Made by a program: the position numbers and the translations under genes
Assembly: GCF_958450345.1 (NCBI RefSeq)
Contig: NC_088782.1
Location: 90,318,858 to 90,382,857, forward strand
Direction of reading: 5' to 3'
Origin: Calliphora vicina
Taxonomy: Eukaryota > Arthropoda > Insecta > Diptera > Calliphoridae
DNA length: 64,000 nt
Shown here: positions 10,528-21,935 of the stretch, piece after piece
Layout of the letters: each line of letters begins with the position of its first letter
Position numbering within the stretch: the stretch's first letter is position 1
The notes under the pieces: generated by a model
Seen by the model: the letters and a program-made list of their open reading frames with translations, nothing else
Told to the model about the DNA's origin: nothing
Databases searched by the model: none

Positions 10528-12036
10528 TAGGGTATTCAATCGATTAACCGTTAATCGGTTAACCGATTAATTTTGGACGGTTAACTGTTCGAATAATTTA
10601 AAATTGCCGATTTTCAAATAACAAATAAACCGATTAATTTGTGTCGATTAACCGATTAACCGAAATTCCTTTTTTTTGCACTTTAAATTTCAATAATACA
10701 ATTCAAATACAAATTTCAAATTAAAATTAAATATTTTTGAACATCCAATAAACATGATTAGTGAGTATGTATAACAACTGACATATTTAATTTACATGTC
10801 TTTGAAAATTTGTTTGTATTTACATGTATAGACGACATTTTTTGAAATTAGTCTTTTATCATAACTAAACGAAACTATTACTACGTTTATACGCACGGCT
10901 TATTCGCAAATAAAAATGTTGTAATTAGAAAAATTTGCCGTATAAACAGTGAATTATTTTTTTATTTGCAAATAGCTAACTCATGAAAACAATTCCTGAT
11001 TAACGACACTATTTGCAAATTAGATTTTAAACATTGCCATATTTTTTAAAGTTTTTAGTTTTTCTATCGTATTTTAAACATTTCATTGCGTTTTTGCATT
11101 AATTGAATTGTAAGACAAACAAAAATTTTTAATTTTTTCATTTTTGCATTTAAAAAAAAAGAATTTTCCGTAACCAAAGTGACATATAAACAGAGAGTTA
11201 GTTAATTGCAAATAATTTTTATTTGCGAATAGGCTACGTATAAACGTAGTATATTAAATTAATCAAAATCTAAAACAATCCAAAAAGGAATATTCTTTAT
11301 CATGCTTTTGATTTCTCCAACATATACAATCAGCGAGAGAGTTTTTTCCAAGAAAAGTTTTATTAAATCTAAAGAAAAAAATCGTTTAAATTATATTCTT
11401 TTTATAAAATATTATTTCAGAAGATCTCACTAAAACCCTAAAAAAACTCACACATCGCTTATTTGCTGCAACAACGTCATAATTCAAAAAAAGTCGTTTC
11501 GAGAAAAACGTCTTTGAATATTTTATGACATTTTACTATTTCTTAAATAAATTTTCAACAAATCATGCTATTTCAGAAATATAAATAGTGGATGTTAATA
11601 TCTTTCTAATCTGTATTTAACCCAAATTTTTACTTATCAAATATACGAGAAAACATGAATTTTAATTTTGATGTTTACAACAAAAAAACAATTTCACACA
11701 AAAAATAATTGACTTTTTGAAAACAGATGATACTATATTAAAGATTAATGAACTTTGTATTGCTCAGTTCATAAAACACGGATTTTAAGTTAGGACGTTG
11801 TTGCAGCAAATAGGCGATGTTTTCAAAAATGATCTCAAATACCTTATTTGCTGTTTTTTTATGTTTTTGTACACAAAATTCGTTGTTGTATTTCAAATTT
11901 AAAATGAAAATAGAAATTATTCGGTTAATCGAATAATTTTAAATTAACCGATTATTAACCGAATAAATCTAAACCTCGATTAATTATTTGCTCGATTAAC
12001 CGATTAAACCAGAAACCCGATTAATTAAATACCCTA
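10528..12036. mobile_element. hAT MITE 'TAGGGTATTCAATCG' copy A, TSD ATAAATAG
   Basis: ATAAATAG flanks both sides (10520-10527 and 12037-12044). The ends are TAGGGTATTCAATCGATTAA and, inverted, TAGGGTATTTAATTAATCGG. The end regions carry many ATTAACCGATTAA-type motifs, likely transposase-binding repeats. There is no transposase. At 1509 bp it is the longest of four copies because it contains a further insertion (10881-11249). An inner 25-bp inverted pair (GCTTATTTGCTGCAACAACG near 11457 and its complement near 11800) is shared with copies B and C. Confidence 0.85.
10881..11249. mobile_element. MITE nested in hAT MITE copy A
   Basis: The ends are CTACGTTTATACGCACGGCT and, inverted, CTACGTTTATACGTAGCCTA, followed on both sides by ATTCGCAAATAAAAA. 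Copies B and C lack this stretch: copy B reads GAAACTATTAAATTAATC across the site, so it is a clean insertion. The target duplication is ambiguous (TATTA-like) in this AT-rich site. Confidence 0.75.
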
Positions 12037-12224
12037 ATAAATAGTAAAATTTTGCATATATCTGAACTTTGACCTCGATGCGCGTCCACAAATCGTTGTC
12101 CGATTTGTATCAAATTTTCTGCACTTAACTTTTAGGCCTAGTGTTACAATATTCCCTTCAAAATTCAAACAATCATTTTTTCCATACAACTGATTGTCAC
12201 TTTAATGTACATATTCGTACTACA

Positions 12225-12831
12225 ATGCCTTTTAAAATAAAATTTTGGACGAAATACGTAATTATTCTTGTTTTATTAACCCAAATACTACCAACATTTG
12301 TTAATGGGATCCATATGGACATTTTGGTATCATAAAGAAGTATCCGCTTTTGAATGTTCATTGTCCTTATAGGACTTAAATTGTTGTCACACTTGGAAAA
12401 CAATTTTTCATGAAGTCTCTTCAATTCTTTTTCAAAATGGCCCGTTTGATTATACACAGAAAGTGTGCATAAAATATTTTATGTCCAAACTTCATAATGG
12501 GAATTGAAGTAACTTTCCGGTACAAGCAAGTATTCTTCTTTCCTCTCACTCCTATAAACTCAGATTTGCTTCAGGAAAAATAGCAGACAATGAAATGTGC
12601 ACTAAGGGTATAATTTTTACAACATTTCCAAAGTATAAAATATATCTATGGCATACAAATGTACGAAGAAACATGATAGTACTTCCTCGCAGACGTTCAA
12701 AAAGTTTACGAAAGGAACGAATTAAAGATCGGTATATATACTCTAACCTCACTTTTCTTAAGAGTTCGGTCCGCTATAATTTCGTATGTTTTTACAGTGG
12801 ACTATTTTTGATAAAGCTTATTGTTAGTTAA
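12225..12831 (+). pseudogene. Candidate decayed gene with signal-peptide-like start; family unknown
   Basis: An ATG at 12225, 13 bases after the hAT duplication, opens a 36-codon frame beginning MPFKIKFWTKYVIILVLLTQ. This is a basic N-terminus followed by a hydrophobic stretch and a cleavage-like PTFVNG, and the frame stops at 12333. Coding-like sequence continues in other frames. A short piece (IIKKYPLLNVHCPYRT) lies in frame 2, and a long frame-1 stretch from 12373 to TAA at 12829-12831 has one internal TGA. That stretch includes WKTIFHEVSSILFQNGPFDY and, after the stop, PRRRSKSLRKERIKDRYIYS then NLTFLKSS. Base composition is less T/A-run-dominated than the flanks, and no repeat copy is seen elsewhere in the window. 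I infer a broken secreted or membrane protein gene but cannot name it; a set of chance frames is possible. Confidence 0.35.
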
Positions 12832-12954
12832 ACTGCTTACAATGATAGGAATGTAATTTATAAAAGCTAAAAAGACTCTAGCTATAAAATAACTATTTAC
12901 TTACTTTGTATGTTCTGATATCAACCATTTGCGTTCAGTTGTTCTCAACTACAT

Positions 12955-13670
12955 ACATACAATGGTAACAAAATAACTCACGCAGTTTTGAGAATCTAAC
13001 TATTATAGTTCTCCAGATATTGGATAATATCTACATACTTGGTATGGGATATACCACTTCAATGTTCTGATACCACACATTTAAATATCTTTTATGTACA
13101 TAACTCATTTCAAGCTTTACTTTAAATATTATAATTCTCTAGATATTAAATTATATTTATTTTCTTTGTTTGAGAGGGGTCATTCCCACTAAGCCAATCC
13201 AGACCAATTACACCCAAACATTGTAAAAATATATGAAAGTGATTCAGGCAAAGCTTAAAGACTCTCGAAATTACAATTTTATCAAATAGTATCACACACC
13301 TGTCAACTTATTTTTTCGATTAAGGTCGACTTTTAGTGCTAGCTTCATTAGTTCCGGAGATATAGAGATGCGTATTTTAACCGGTTTTACCCCCTTAAAT
13401 TTCCAAAATCCCTTCTTAGTGGATCTACACATCGTGTGAGGTACCTACATACAAAATTTCAAGACTTTTTAAAAGTTCAAATTTGGGAAAAAATTTTGTT
13501 TGGGAAAATTCAAAAATCGGCTTTACGAATGGATCGAATAGACCTAATGTAAAATTTTAGGTGTCTGAAACCATGTTCAGAAAATTTCCTTTCCAATGTA
13601 ACTGGTTTGGAGCTAATCGGTTGGATGGTTTCATAGTCTATAACGGACAAATGTAGAAATATTTATTGTG
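12955..13670. repeat. Degenerate pieces of dispersed repeats
   Basis: 12990-13210 repeats the phrases AGTTCTCCAGATATT and TTGTATGGGA-like segments of the family at 14049-15350. 13300-13670 (containing GGTTTTACCCCCTTAAATTT) has no other copy in the window and no gene. Confidence 0.45.
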
Positions 13671-14048
13671 TTTTATATATAAATATTACTGCAAGAAGTT
13701 ACAATTTTAAAAACAAATCTTTCAAAATTTTTAACTTAGGACTTGAACCAATGAAAATAAAAGGTGCGGAATAAAATATTTATTATTTTGCTGGCGAAAT
13801 GTTAGAAGAATAGCAATTAATAATCAAAATATTAACTTAGATTAAAGTGGAGTTGAATGTGATGGAGAATGTGATTTTGAAACGGTCGTCGAAAGTGATA
13901 TTGAGGATGACATTTATAATGATTACGTTGAAATAGATGATGGCCATGATCTTAAAATATATGTATATAATAGGGTTCTATAAGTCGATTGTTCGAACAA
14001 TCGACTTTTTCCTGAAAAAAGTCGAAAAAAGTTTGTCTTTTTACTTTT
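13671..14048. other. Interval with acidic open frame fragment and a truncated MITE end
   Basis: A short open stretch near 13846-13980 would encode an acidic peptide (VVESDIEDDIYNDYVEIDDG), too short to assign. TAGGGTTCTATAAGTCGATT at about 13972, followed by a TTCGAACAATCG hairpin, looks like one end of a hAT-type MITE with no partner. Confidence 0.35.
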
Positions 14049-15350
14049 ACTAGCATAACCCGGTGCACTTTGGTACCCCTACCCAAGTAAAATTAAAAAA
14101 GTATGAATGGAAATACGAAAATAACACATACAAAATTTGAGAATCACTCAATTACAGTTCACTTGTTACTCGAAAATAACTAACTAATTTTGTATAGGGG
14201 ATACCGCTCCACTGCTCTGATTCCACCCATTTTTAAACCTTTTATGTAAATATCAAGCTTCACTTTAACTTTCCTTTATAAGGGAAGGGTCATTCCTACT
14301 AAGCCGATCACGCTTAGCTAAACTTCGAACAGGGATCAGGAATAAATTCGTTTTTAGCTAACCTCCTTAGAATGGTAATAAATTGATTGATACAGAGTTT
14401 AAATTCTTTTAGAATTATAATTCTCCAGATATTCAAAATTAATTATTTACTTTGCGCCATAACCACTAATGCAATCCCGACCATTTTCAGACAATCTGTG
14501 TAAAATAGTAAGAGAGCTATGCGGACAAAGTTTGAAGAACCTTGCAATTATTACTTTGTATGGGAGGTGACTCTCCTTCTTTTCCGACCTCTCCCATTTT
14601 GGTTGCTATGCCCTCTAATCTAATTCGGTCTATATTCAGCTAAACTCCGCACAGTAATAAGAAATTAATTCGCTAAAAGTTTAAACACTTTTACAATTAT
14701 AGTTCAACAGTTATTCGAATTAATTATATACTTTGTATAGGGTGTGTCACGCCCACTTTTCCAATCCCGAACAATTCCAGCGAAACTATGCAAATTTATA
14801 AAAGAGCCATTTAGACTAAGTTTGAAGAATCTTGCAATTATAGTTCACAAAATATTTAGAAATAACTACTTTGTATGGGAGGCGACTCACCAGTTTTTCC
14901 AACCCGTCCCATTTTTCATTAAACTTCATGCAGTGATAAACCGTTGAAAATCGTCACAATTATAGTTCTGCACATATTATAAAATAACTATTTACTTATC
15001 TACAATTACATATTTACCCCCATATGCATAAACAGTTTTTTAAATTTGTCAAAGGTTTATAAAACTAATTTTGAATGGAAATTTTGTTTCATAAACCTTT
15101 GATAAATTTAAAAATTGTTTATGCATGTGGGAGTTAGAAAATAAAAAAAAACCTTCAAAATATATTTATTAAAGCGAATTTAAATTACTAAAGTCTTCTT
15201 CTTTGTTTTCTATAACAACTCTCACTTAAAACAGAGCGAAATCACAACTGTTTAATTGTTTCTCTTATTTATTTACAACAACAAATTGGACAAACACGCA
15301 TTGCTTTGTTTACTTTTTAGCTTAAGTTTCACATGTAGACGTTTTTGCAA
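14049..15350 (+). repeat. 'ACTAGC..CCCGGTGCACTT' dispersed repeat, copy 1
   Basis: It starts ACTAGCATAACCCGGTGCAC and contains several modules of TTTGTATGGGAGGTG, GTTTGAAGAATCTTGCAATT and TAGTTCTCCAGATATTC. Copies 2 (48076) and 3 (58768) are collinear. A 120-bp hairpin at 15016-15131 has arms containing CATATGCATAAACAGTTTTT and is shared with copy 2 (49021-49135). The head resembles insect RTE-type tails (CCCGG after ACTAG), but the class is not certain. Coding capacity is nil. Confidence 0.65.
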
Positions 15351-15537
15351 TCCATAATTCATTAATTCAATTAAAATTCAAAATATAGATAAAAGAAATA
15401 CATTGACAATATATTTTGGATATAATTGGAATTTAAAATTACACATGCATTACACATTAACTCAATTACACATGGGCTACACATCCAAGTTAAAATTACA
15501 CACAATATGTGTAATTACACATGAAGTGGCAACACTG
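15351..15537. repeat. TGTGTAATT-rich element end (partner of 32482)
   Basis: This is the inverted equivalent of 32482-32640: blocks of ACACATG/TGTGTAATT, TTGGATATAATTGGAATTTA, and the terminus GTGGCAACACTG ending at 15537. Copy 1 of the flanking repeat is interrupted at 15350, consistent with an insertion whose other end is lost. Confidence 0.6.
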
Positions 15538-15597
15538 GTTGCAAAATATTTAATAAATCGAATGATAAACAGAAATATTGCAAACTAACGTTCTGTT

Positions 15598-15845
15598 CAA
15601 GGCGAATCTATAGAAGGTGACGACAGAAGAACAGCTGATTATTTTTTTTATTCAGTTGTTTAGACAAGTGAACTGTCAATTCACTTGTGTTTGTTGTGGC
15701 GAAAAATACAACAAACCCAAAAGCAAAAACAACCACAGGCAACTTTGACAGTTCACTTATCTTTTTACAAAAACAAAGTACCTGTTGTTTTTGTATATGT
15801 TGTATTTGTTGTAGTTCTGTCGTCACCTTCTATAAATTCGCCTTG
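15598..15845. mobile_element. 248-bp hAT-type MITE 'CAAGGCGAAT', TSD GTTCTGTT
   Basis: GTTCTGTT lies at 15590-15597 and 15846-15853. The ends are CAAGGCGAATCTATAGAAGG and, inverted, CAAGGCGAATTTATAGAAGG, continuing TGACGACAGAA. The interior is rich in ACAACAAA and TTGACAGTTCACTT inverted motifs. Related copies are at 32215 and 36010. The open frames here are by-products. Confidence 0.85.
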
Positions 15846-15853
15846 GTTCTGTT

Positions 15854-16613
15854 GCAAGAAAAGCATGGAGTTCGTCTTATATATTTGAACATCGTATCAT
15901 ACCCAAGTATGAAAAAAAATTTCCCCGGAAGTTTTTTCCCTTTTCTCATTTTTCCCATTAAAATTCTAAAAAAAGAACAAAACAGTTTTAAAGCCACATA
16001 ACTTTTTAACTGGTTGTTATAGAAAGGAAATATTTGTACCATTTTGATAAGCTTAAAATCCCTTTCACCGTGTATATTTAAAAAATCTAAAATACTTTTT
16101 TTATTTTGTTTATGAAATTTGCGCCCCCTGTTGTGGATTTTTGGAAATATTTTTAAGGATTCAAAAAACATCAATTGTATTAATTTTTGATGCACAATCG
16201 ACTAGTGAAATCAGATTTGCAATATATTCAACCGTTTTTGCTCTACAGAAAAATGTGCTCAAAATGCTCGTCTTTAGGTGTGTGAACCACCACAAGGAGT
16301 GAACATTTTCCAAAAAAAAGGACGCGATTATTTTTATTTGCTCAAATAAATACCTTCAGAAAAATGATGATACCCGAAAAACAAATGACGTGACCTGGCC
16401 ACAAACATACTCTAATACATATGTTAATTTATTTTTAAGGTACGGACAAAACTTGATTGTCTATCAGTCTTTATTGTGACAGCTGTACGGGACACAATCG
16501 AAACAGATTACAAAAATATTTAATTTCTAGTACAAATAAAAAGCCTTATATATGTAATTACATACATTGAGGTATAAAATGTTATAATAATGATATAAAA
16601 AGAAATATATTAC
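15854..16613. other. Interval without recognised gene or element
   Basis: T-rich and C-containing runs occur (15920-15960, ATTTCCCCGGAAGTTTTTTC). No open frame or repeat boundary is supported. Confidence 0.5.
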
Positions 16614-18963
16614 AAACAAGTAAGAGATCTATATTCGGCTGTGCCGAATCTTATATACCCTTCACCAAATTATACTTTAAAATACATTTTTTTAAATATT
16701 TTTAGGTAAACAAAATTTAATTGTTTTTCAAAATCTTTTATTTCAAATTGTTTTTTAATTTTTTTTTTTTTTTTAAATTTATGACAAACAAATTTTTTGA
16801 TGAAAAAAAATTAGGGTTAAAAAATATTTTTCCCGATTTTGATCCATTGTAGGTCCAACTTACTATAGCCTTATCTACATCGTTGCAATGGACTTTGAAA
16901 TATCTATCATTAGATATCCATATTGTCTATATTAATGACTTAAGGTAGGGTCAGACTACGCAAATTATTTGACACAATATGTTTCATGTGTTTGATCAAA
17001 ACTACATCAAATAATTCATGGGTTGATTTTGTGTTCACACTGTACACATTTATTTGCCATATTTGTTTAATCAAACTACACCGAAATACTATCAAACACA
17101 CAAAGGGGAAAATATATTTGACTTGTGGTCACATTTATGGTAATATTTGTTCTAAATAATTATTAAATAAAGCTGCAAAACAACTTTAATTTCTTTCATC
17201 AATAAAAAAGACATTTCAAGAAAGTAAAATATTACCAGATTTTGCTTTACATTTGAAAGAATTATGAAATTTCAGTACTTTTATTTAAGCGTCAAATATT
17301 TTATGTTTCTAGTTTGAACACAAAATATTTTTGCACTGCAAACAAGAAAACAGCTGAATTTGGTCAAACAAATTTATTTACCAATATGAAAACATTCTTG
17401 TAATGTGACCAATGTGTGACCACTAAACAGCAAATATTTTCCTGCATTTTGGGTATTTTTTATTTGATCTTGCAATTTATTTGCAATTCATTTGCAAGAT
17501 CAAACAGTGTCAAATAACAGCTGTTGCATCATGTGTTATCGCAAAAGTAGTGTTGCTATATCTTAAATTAAAAATCGCTAAATAATGAAAACAAATCGCG
17601 AAAAGATCACAAGCTTGAACAATTTAATAATATAATTATTAAATGTTTATTTATTAAATTATATTACTATCACAATTCATAATTGAAATTGAATGGAAAT
17701 GTAATCATGTTTTATACTTGAAAAATATTTGAAATATTAAATATTTTTCAAACTAAAAACATATGGCTTGAATTTATGTTTCCTTTTTACTGGAGAATGC
17801 TATTGAAATAAAGTGTAATACAACTGTAATTCAATTGCATTTCAATCTGTATAAAATTTCAGTTAATATTCCATATGTACATATGAGCAATTTTAAATTT
17901 TGAAAATAGACAAACTCCATGTATAAATAAAAAATAATCAAACATCAGACTATGTTAAACGTATAAAAATATAAATCGCATAAAATTGCAAAAATCGCAA
18001 CATAGACTTCATGTCTTCAATTAGTTTTTCTCCCAGTATGTCATCCTAGGCTGAATGACTTTTATGTGAAGAAGAAGACTTCATTTATTGATGCAATTAT
18101 TTAGTGAAAATAATTTAAATAACAAATATTCAAGAAATATTGAATATGTATTTATGTTTAAAAAAAAAATAGTGAATTTGTGTCTTTAATTTAGTACGAA
18201 AAATATTTAAATAATCTCCTCTTATTTTTCCGCCATGCTGAGCAAATAATTTTCTGTTTTTTTCTATTTGATCAAACAATTATTTTATAAAAGTGTTTGA
18301 TATAGTGTGACCACACGGCAAATATATTTACTGATTCTTTTTCGCAGCAGTTTGGTCAAACAAAAAGTGAAAAATTAAATTCAATATATGATAACAAAAT
18401 TCAATAAATCTCTAATAAAATGATTACTTTACAATTCGAAATAAGTGCTTTAACCTTAAAAATATTTGCAAGATCAAATTATATATTTTTTAGGTATTTA
18501 TGTAGCTAGTGGTCACACTTTGTTCACATTAAGAAAATATTTTGTTTGCCGATTTGTGGTCAGATTCAGGCAATGAAATATTTGACGATAAACGTCAAAT
18601 ACTAGCTGTGTGTGACCGTACCTTTAGTAATCCATATATAAATCAAAAATAGGTAAAAAATCGAGGTTGTCCCGGTTTTTTGCTCATATCTCCGTTATTT
18701 ATGGACATATTTTGCTGATTTTAAATAGCAAACTTCTCGAAAGCATGTCTGACAGAATTATTGAAGATTTGGATCCCGAAGATATCTGGGGTCTTCAGAA
18801 AATTGATTTCAACAGATAGACGGACATGGCTTAATCGACTCCGCTATCTATAGGGATCCAGAATATATATACTTTATAGGGTCGGAAATGAAAAATGTAG
18901 AAATTACAAACGGAATGACAAACTTATATATACCCTTCTCACGAAGGTGAAGGGTATAAAAAT
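16614..18963. repeat. DINE-1/INE-1-like (Helentron-type) repeat copy 1, split
   Basis: One end is AACAAGTAAGAGATCTATAT followed by the hairpin TTCGGCTGTGCCGAA and TATACCCTTCACC. The other end is TACCCTTCTCACGAAGGTGA. Internal landmarks on the minus strand are AAAGTATATATATTCTGGAT and GATTAAGCCATGTCCGTCTG, which I associate with the DINE-1 core of flies. It is interrupted by the element at 16943-18623. Confidence 0.7.
16943..18623. mobile_element. Harbinger-type nonautonomous element, TSD TTA, inside DINE-like copy 1
   Basis: TTA lies at 16940-16942 and 18624-18626. Other DINE-like copies read ATGACTTAGTAATCC across the site (31975 region in reverse), so the 1681-bp insertion is exact. The ends are AGGTAGGGTCAGAC and, inverted, AGGTACGGTCACAC. 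The interior carries many copies of CAAATATTT, TTTGATCAAA-like and GTGACCA motifs in both orientations. It has no transposase. The 3-bp TTA duplication points to PIF/Harbinger. Confidence 0.8.
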
Positions 18964-19319
18964 ATGGTTTATTAAATGAAAAAAACCCTTCGTCAACCGA
19001 CACAATTTTTTCCAGAAGTTAATCTGCATGACATCAAAAAAAGCTTAACCGCCAAAAATTGCTGTTATTCTGCTGATATGAGAAAGAAATTGGATTTATG
19101 AATTGGAACAAAATATGTCTTCATACCAAGTTTTCTAGCTCTAACTTAATTTAAACAATAAATAAATAATAAAAACCTTCTGCTGTAAAATTTAATTTTT
19201 GTCGATTGAGCTTTTTTTGCGGTGTTGACTCGATATGAGCATTGTGTTTATAGCAGTTGTATCCAAAACTTAATATTATATAATTAACTGAAAAGTTTTA
19301 TAACTGCCAGTTTTCCTAA

Positions 19320-20171
19320 AGCCGTGTGTCTACTATCAAGTTTTATTGCGGAAGTAGCTTCCAGAAGTGACTTCCAGAAGTTTTTGTCGTGTAAACACGT
19401 CTTAGAAGTCGACTTCCAGAAGTCACTGCTTGTAGAAGTTACTTGCAGAAATTATGTGGAAACACATGTTTGTTGCTTGCTGGAAGTAACTTGAACGACT
19501 TGCTGTGAACTGTTTTGAAGACTTCCAGAAGAAGTCGGGTATACGTGGGGTAAACGATTTGTGATATTGTGTTCTGTATTTTTTTTAGTTATTTTCCAAA
19601 TTTGTAAAAATGGACAAAAATTAATTTGTTTTGAGTAGTGAAAGACACATTTGGTAAGACCCCTTTCACACTAGGCAATTTAGTTGCGCAAGTCTCTTGC
19701 CCAACAACAAAACAGCATGCAAAATTTTCTTCTCCTTAACCCGACATTACCTCTGGCATCACCAAACACAAGAGACTTGTGCAACTAAATTGCCTAGTGT
19801 GAAAGGCATCTAATTGAAAACCAAGAAAGTTTTCCTGAATTATGGGACATATCCTCAAAAGGCTATACGAATAAAATTAAAATAAAGAAACTTAAGTTTA
19901 CGCGCCGCAGCACCCAATTTCTCAACTAAACACTTGAAAATGGGCAATATCTGCCCACGATTTCAGCTAGCCCCCATACAAATGTCCCTCAGGAATACTG
20001 TTTGAACAGTCATAAATATGTTCAAATTAGTTCCAAGTATCTCTGAAATTATACTGTACAGTATGACGAACATAGGCCAACATTAGCCCATAGTTTCCCA
20101 TACAGTGGAAACACTTCATCAAATACTTGCAGAAGTTCTTCCGCAAGTGACTTGCTAGTGGACACACGGCT
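19320..20171. mobile_element. Harbinger-type MITE 'AGCCGTGTGTC', TSD TAA
   Basis: TAA lies at 19317-19319 and 20172-20174. The ends are AGCCGTGTGTCTACTATCAA and, inverted, AGCCGTGTGTCCACTAGCAA. Subterminal regions hold about ten copies of the ACTTCCAGAAGT/ACTTGCAGAAG motif, probably transposase-binding sites. It is noncoding. A smaller palindromic element is nested at 19662-19806. Confidence 0.8.
19662..19806. mobile_element. 145-bp palindromic MITE nested in 19320-20171
   Basis: The arms CCTTTCACACTAGGCAATTT followed by AGTTGCGCAAGTCTCTTG match their partners at 19768-19806 with about one mismatch. No target duplication is obvious. Confidence 0.75.
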
Positions 20172-20174
20172 TAA

Positions 20175-21434
20175 CGGTCACTTCTTAATTGGCAGTTAAG
20201 TAGTTCATTTTAATCAGTTTTTGAAAAGTCGTATCTAAGCTGGTCCATTCCATGCACAGCCATTAAAATGCTGCAATTGCTCAGAAAGGAGGACCTACCA
20301 CATATTAAATTTAATTAAAATTAATATTGGGATTCCTTGCCTTAAAACGGTTAACTGTACGGAGACTTTTTTGGTGATACTTTTCGTACAATTATTGAAT
20401 TTATGTAAATTTTTATGTTTTTAATGAAAATGTTTGTAGTTTTTTTATGTTGATTTCTAGTTTATAAGATTTTTTATAAAATGAATTAAAAAAAGGTTTA
20501 AATATGTATTGAAAAGTGACCATAAATATCTAGTTTATATTATGAGTATGTCTGTACGGAGACTTAATTGATTCAGTGTACTTAGGGTTTATAAACCGGT
20601 TAACTGGGTTTTCTTCGAAAATTCGGTTTTTTGCGAACTGGTTAATTTAAAATGTTGATTTTCGGTTAACCGGTTTATCCGGTTTTTAAAATTTGGAACT
20701 AAACATCCAATAATATTTTTAAATGCGGAATAAGTTGTTTTTATTGCGTCCTTTAGTTAAGGAAAGGGCTGCATTATTCAAACCATGATGTTCCTAATGT
20801 GAAATGGGTCTTACAAAGGAAATATGTATGAACGCATAGCGATGATGATGATTTTGCCGAGTCACAATTGGCAAAAAGTTAAAAATGCTACTAAATCTAA
20901 TATCAAAAGCTGAAAATCTTTTCAAATGGGTACTAGCTTTAGTTGAAGAAGTACAAATCGGACAAACAATTTAGATAATGCTTTGCTGGCGATAAATCCG
21001 GTGACAGTAAACATTGCCACAAAAATTAAAAATTTATTTAACAAAATTTAAAAGAAATTGAAATTGGAGTTTTGAAATAGTCTCTAAAAAAATCAAAATT
21101 GTTTGGCCATACTAGACAATAGGTTAACTTTAAGCTACGAAGACAATAACTCACATACAAGTAAATACGGATGATTTAATGTAAAACAATGTTTTAAATA
21201 TGCTAATTTTTGTCTACATTTCTTATTAGAGGAGCCGTAATGGACTGGGAAATTTTTATTAACTTTAAAATTTTATAACCAATTTTGGTATTTTATATCG
21301 CCTTATTTTACATTAAAATGCAAAAATAATTATTTAATGACAAATTTTTTGCAAAAACTGAAAAATATAATTTTTCTCTTTTAAACTTCAGAGTCGTTGA
21401 TTGCGCCACTAGTTAACTTTATCCTATCATCTTA
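20175..21434. other. Mixed repeat fragments
   Basis: GTACGGAGACTT occurs twice (20358, 20555). One hAT-MITE-like end (TAGGGTTTATAAACCGGTTA at about 20584, with CGGTTAACCGGTT motifs to 20690) has no partner. 21010-21400 matches pieces of the 58827-60909 foldback (CTACGAAGACAATAACTCA; AATGGACTGG...AAACTTCAGAG). No gene. Confidence 0.5.
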
Positions 21435-21932
21435 GAGCTAGTTTCTGGGATAGAGATAATCTACATTCTTCGCTTAAACCTAAATTAAACTAAAAATTGT
21501 GTTTCTCACTTATTGTTTATATGCTATATAATCTAGGTTTAACTGAGCATCATTGGTGAGTTAAACCTAAGTATAAAATGCCAAAGCACAAACAGATGGA
21601 AAATAAAATAAACAATTCAGCACAGCAGCTCTTTGTTTTTATTTGCTTTATTAACATCAATATAATTTTTAATATACATTTTATTTATATACTTTTATGT
21701 CGCTTTTTCTTTTAGAAAGTTAAAATTTACAAAAAAAGTTATGTAACGCGGTTGCTTTTTCTTATAAAATGTATAGTATTGCCATATTTATATGAAAAAA
21801 TTTGAAGAATAAACACAAAATTAATCCATTAGTGAGAAACACAATCATTGGTTAAATTCCGGCAAAATATGTTTCAGGATTAATATAACAGCGTGTTAAG
21901 CTGAGTTTAACTGACAAGTAAGAAACTAGCTC
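21435..21932. mobile_element. Harbinger-type MITE 'GAGCTAGTTTCT', TSD TTA
   Basis: TTA lies at 21432-21434 and 21933-21935. The terminal inverted repeat is GAGCTAGTTTCT. Inner inverted pairs (ATTGTGTTTCTCACT and TAGGTTTAACTGAG-like) continue the symmetry. It is noncoding, 498 bp. Confidence 0.75.
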
Positions 21933-21935
21933 TTA

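Larger units (their letters stand above)
6564..12204. mobile_element. Large hAT-type composite element with 8-bp target duplication ATGTACAT
   Basis: ATGTACAT occurs at 6556-6563 and again at 12205-12212. The enclosed ends are TAGGGTGACA and, inverted, TAAAGTGACA. Homology continues inward for about 160 bp, including CACTAGGCCTAAAA, CAGAAAATTT-like and CATCGAGGTCAAAGTTCAGA blocks. The 8-bp duplication and TAGGG-like ends fit the hAT superfamily. No transposase is present. The interior is a stack of other elements, annotated separately. A right-end relative (TTGTCACTCTA) ends near 44981. Confidence 0.75.

Noticed and set aside
13846..13980. Acidic 45-codon frame
   Set aside because: Too short and isolated; it resembles acidic N-termini of several transposases but nothing adjacent supports one.
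15608..16195. Overlapping frames of 67-121 codons on both strands
   Set aside because: Part falls in the 248-bp MITE and the rest in low-complexity T/A sequence without motifs.
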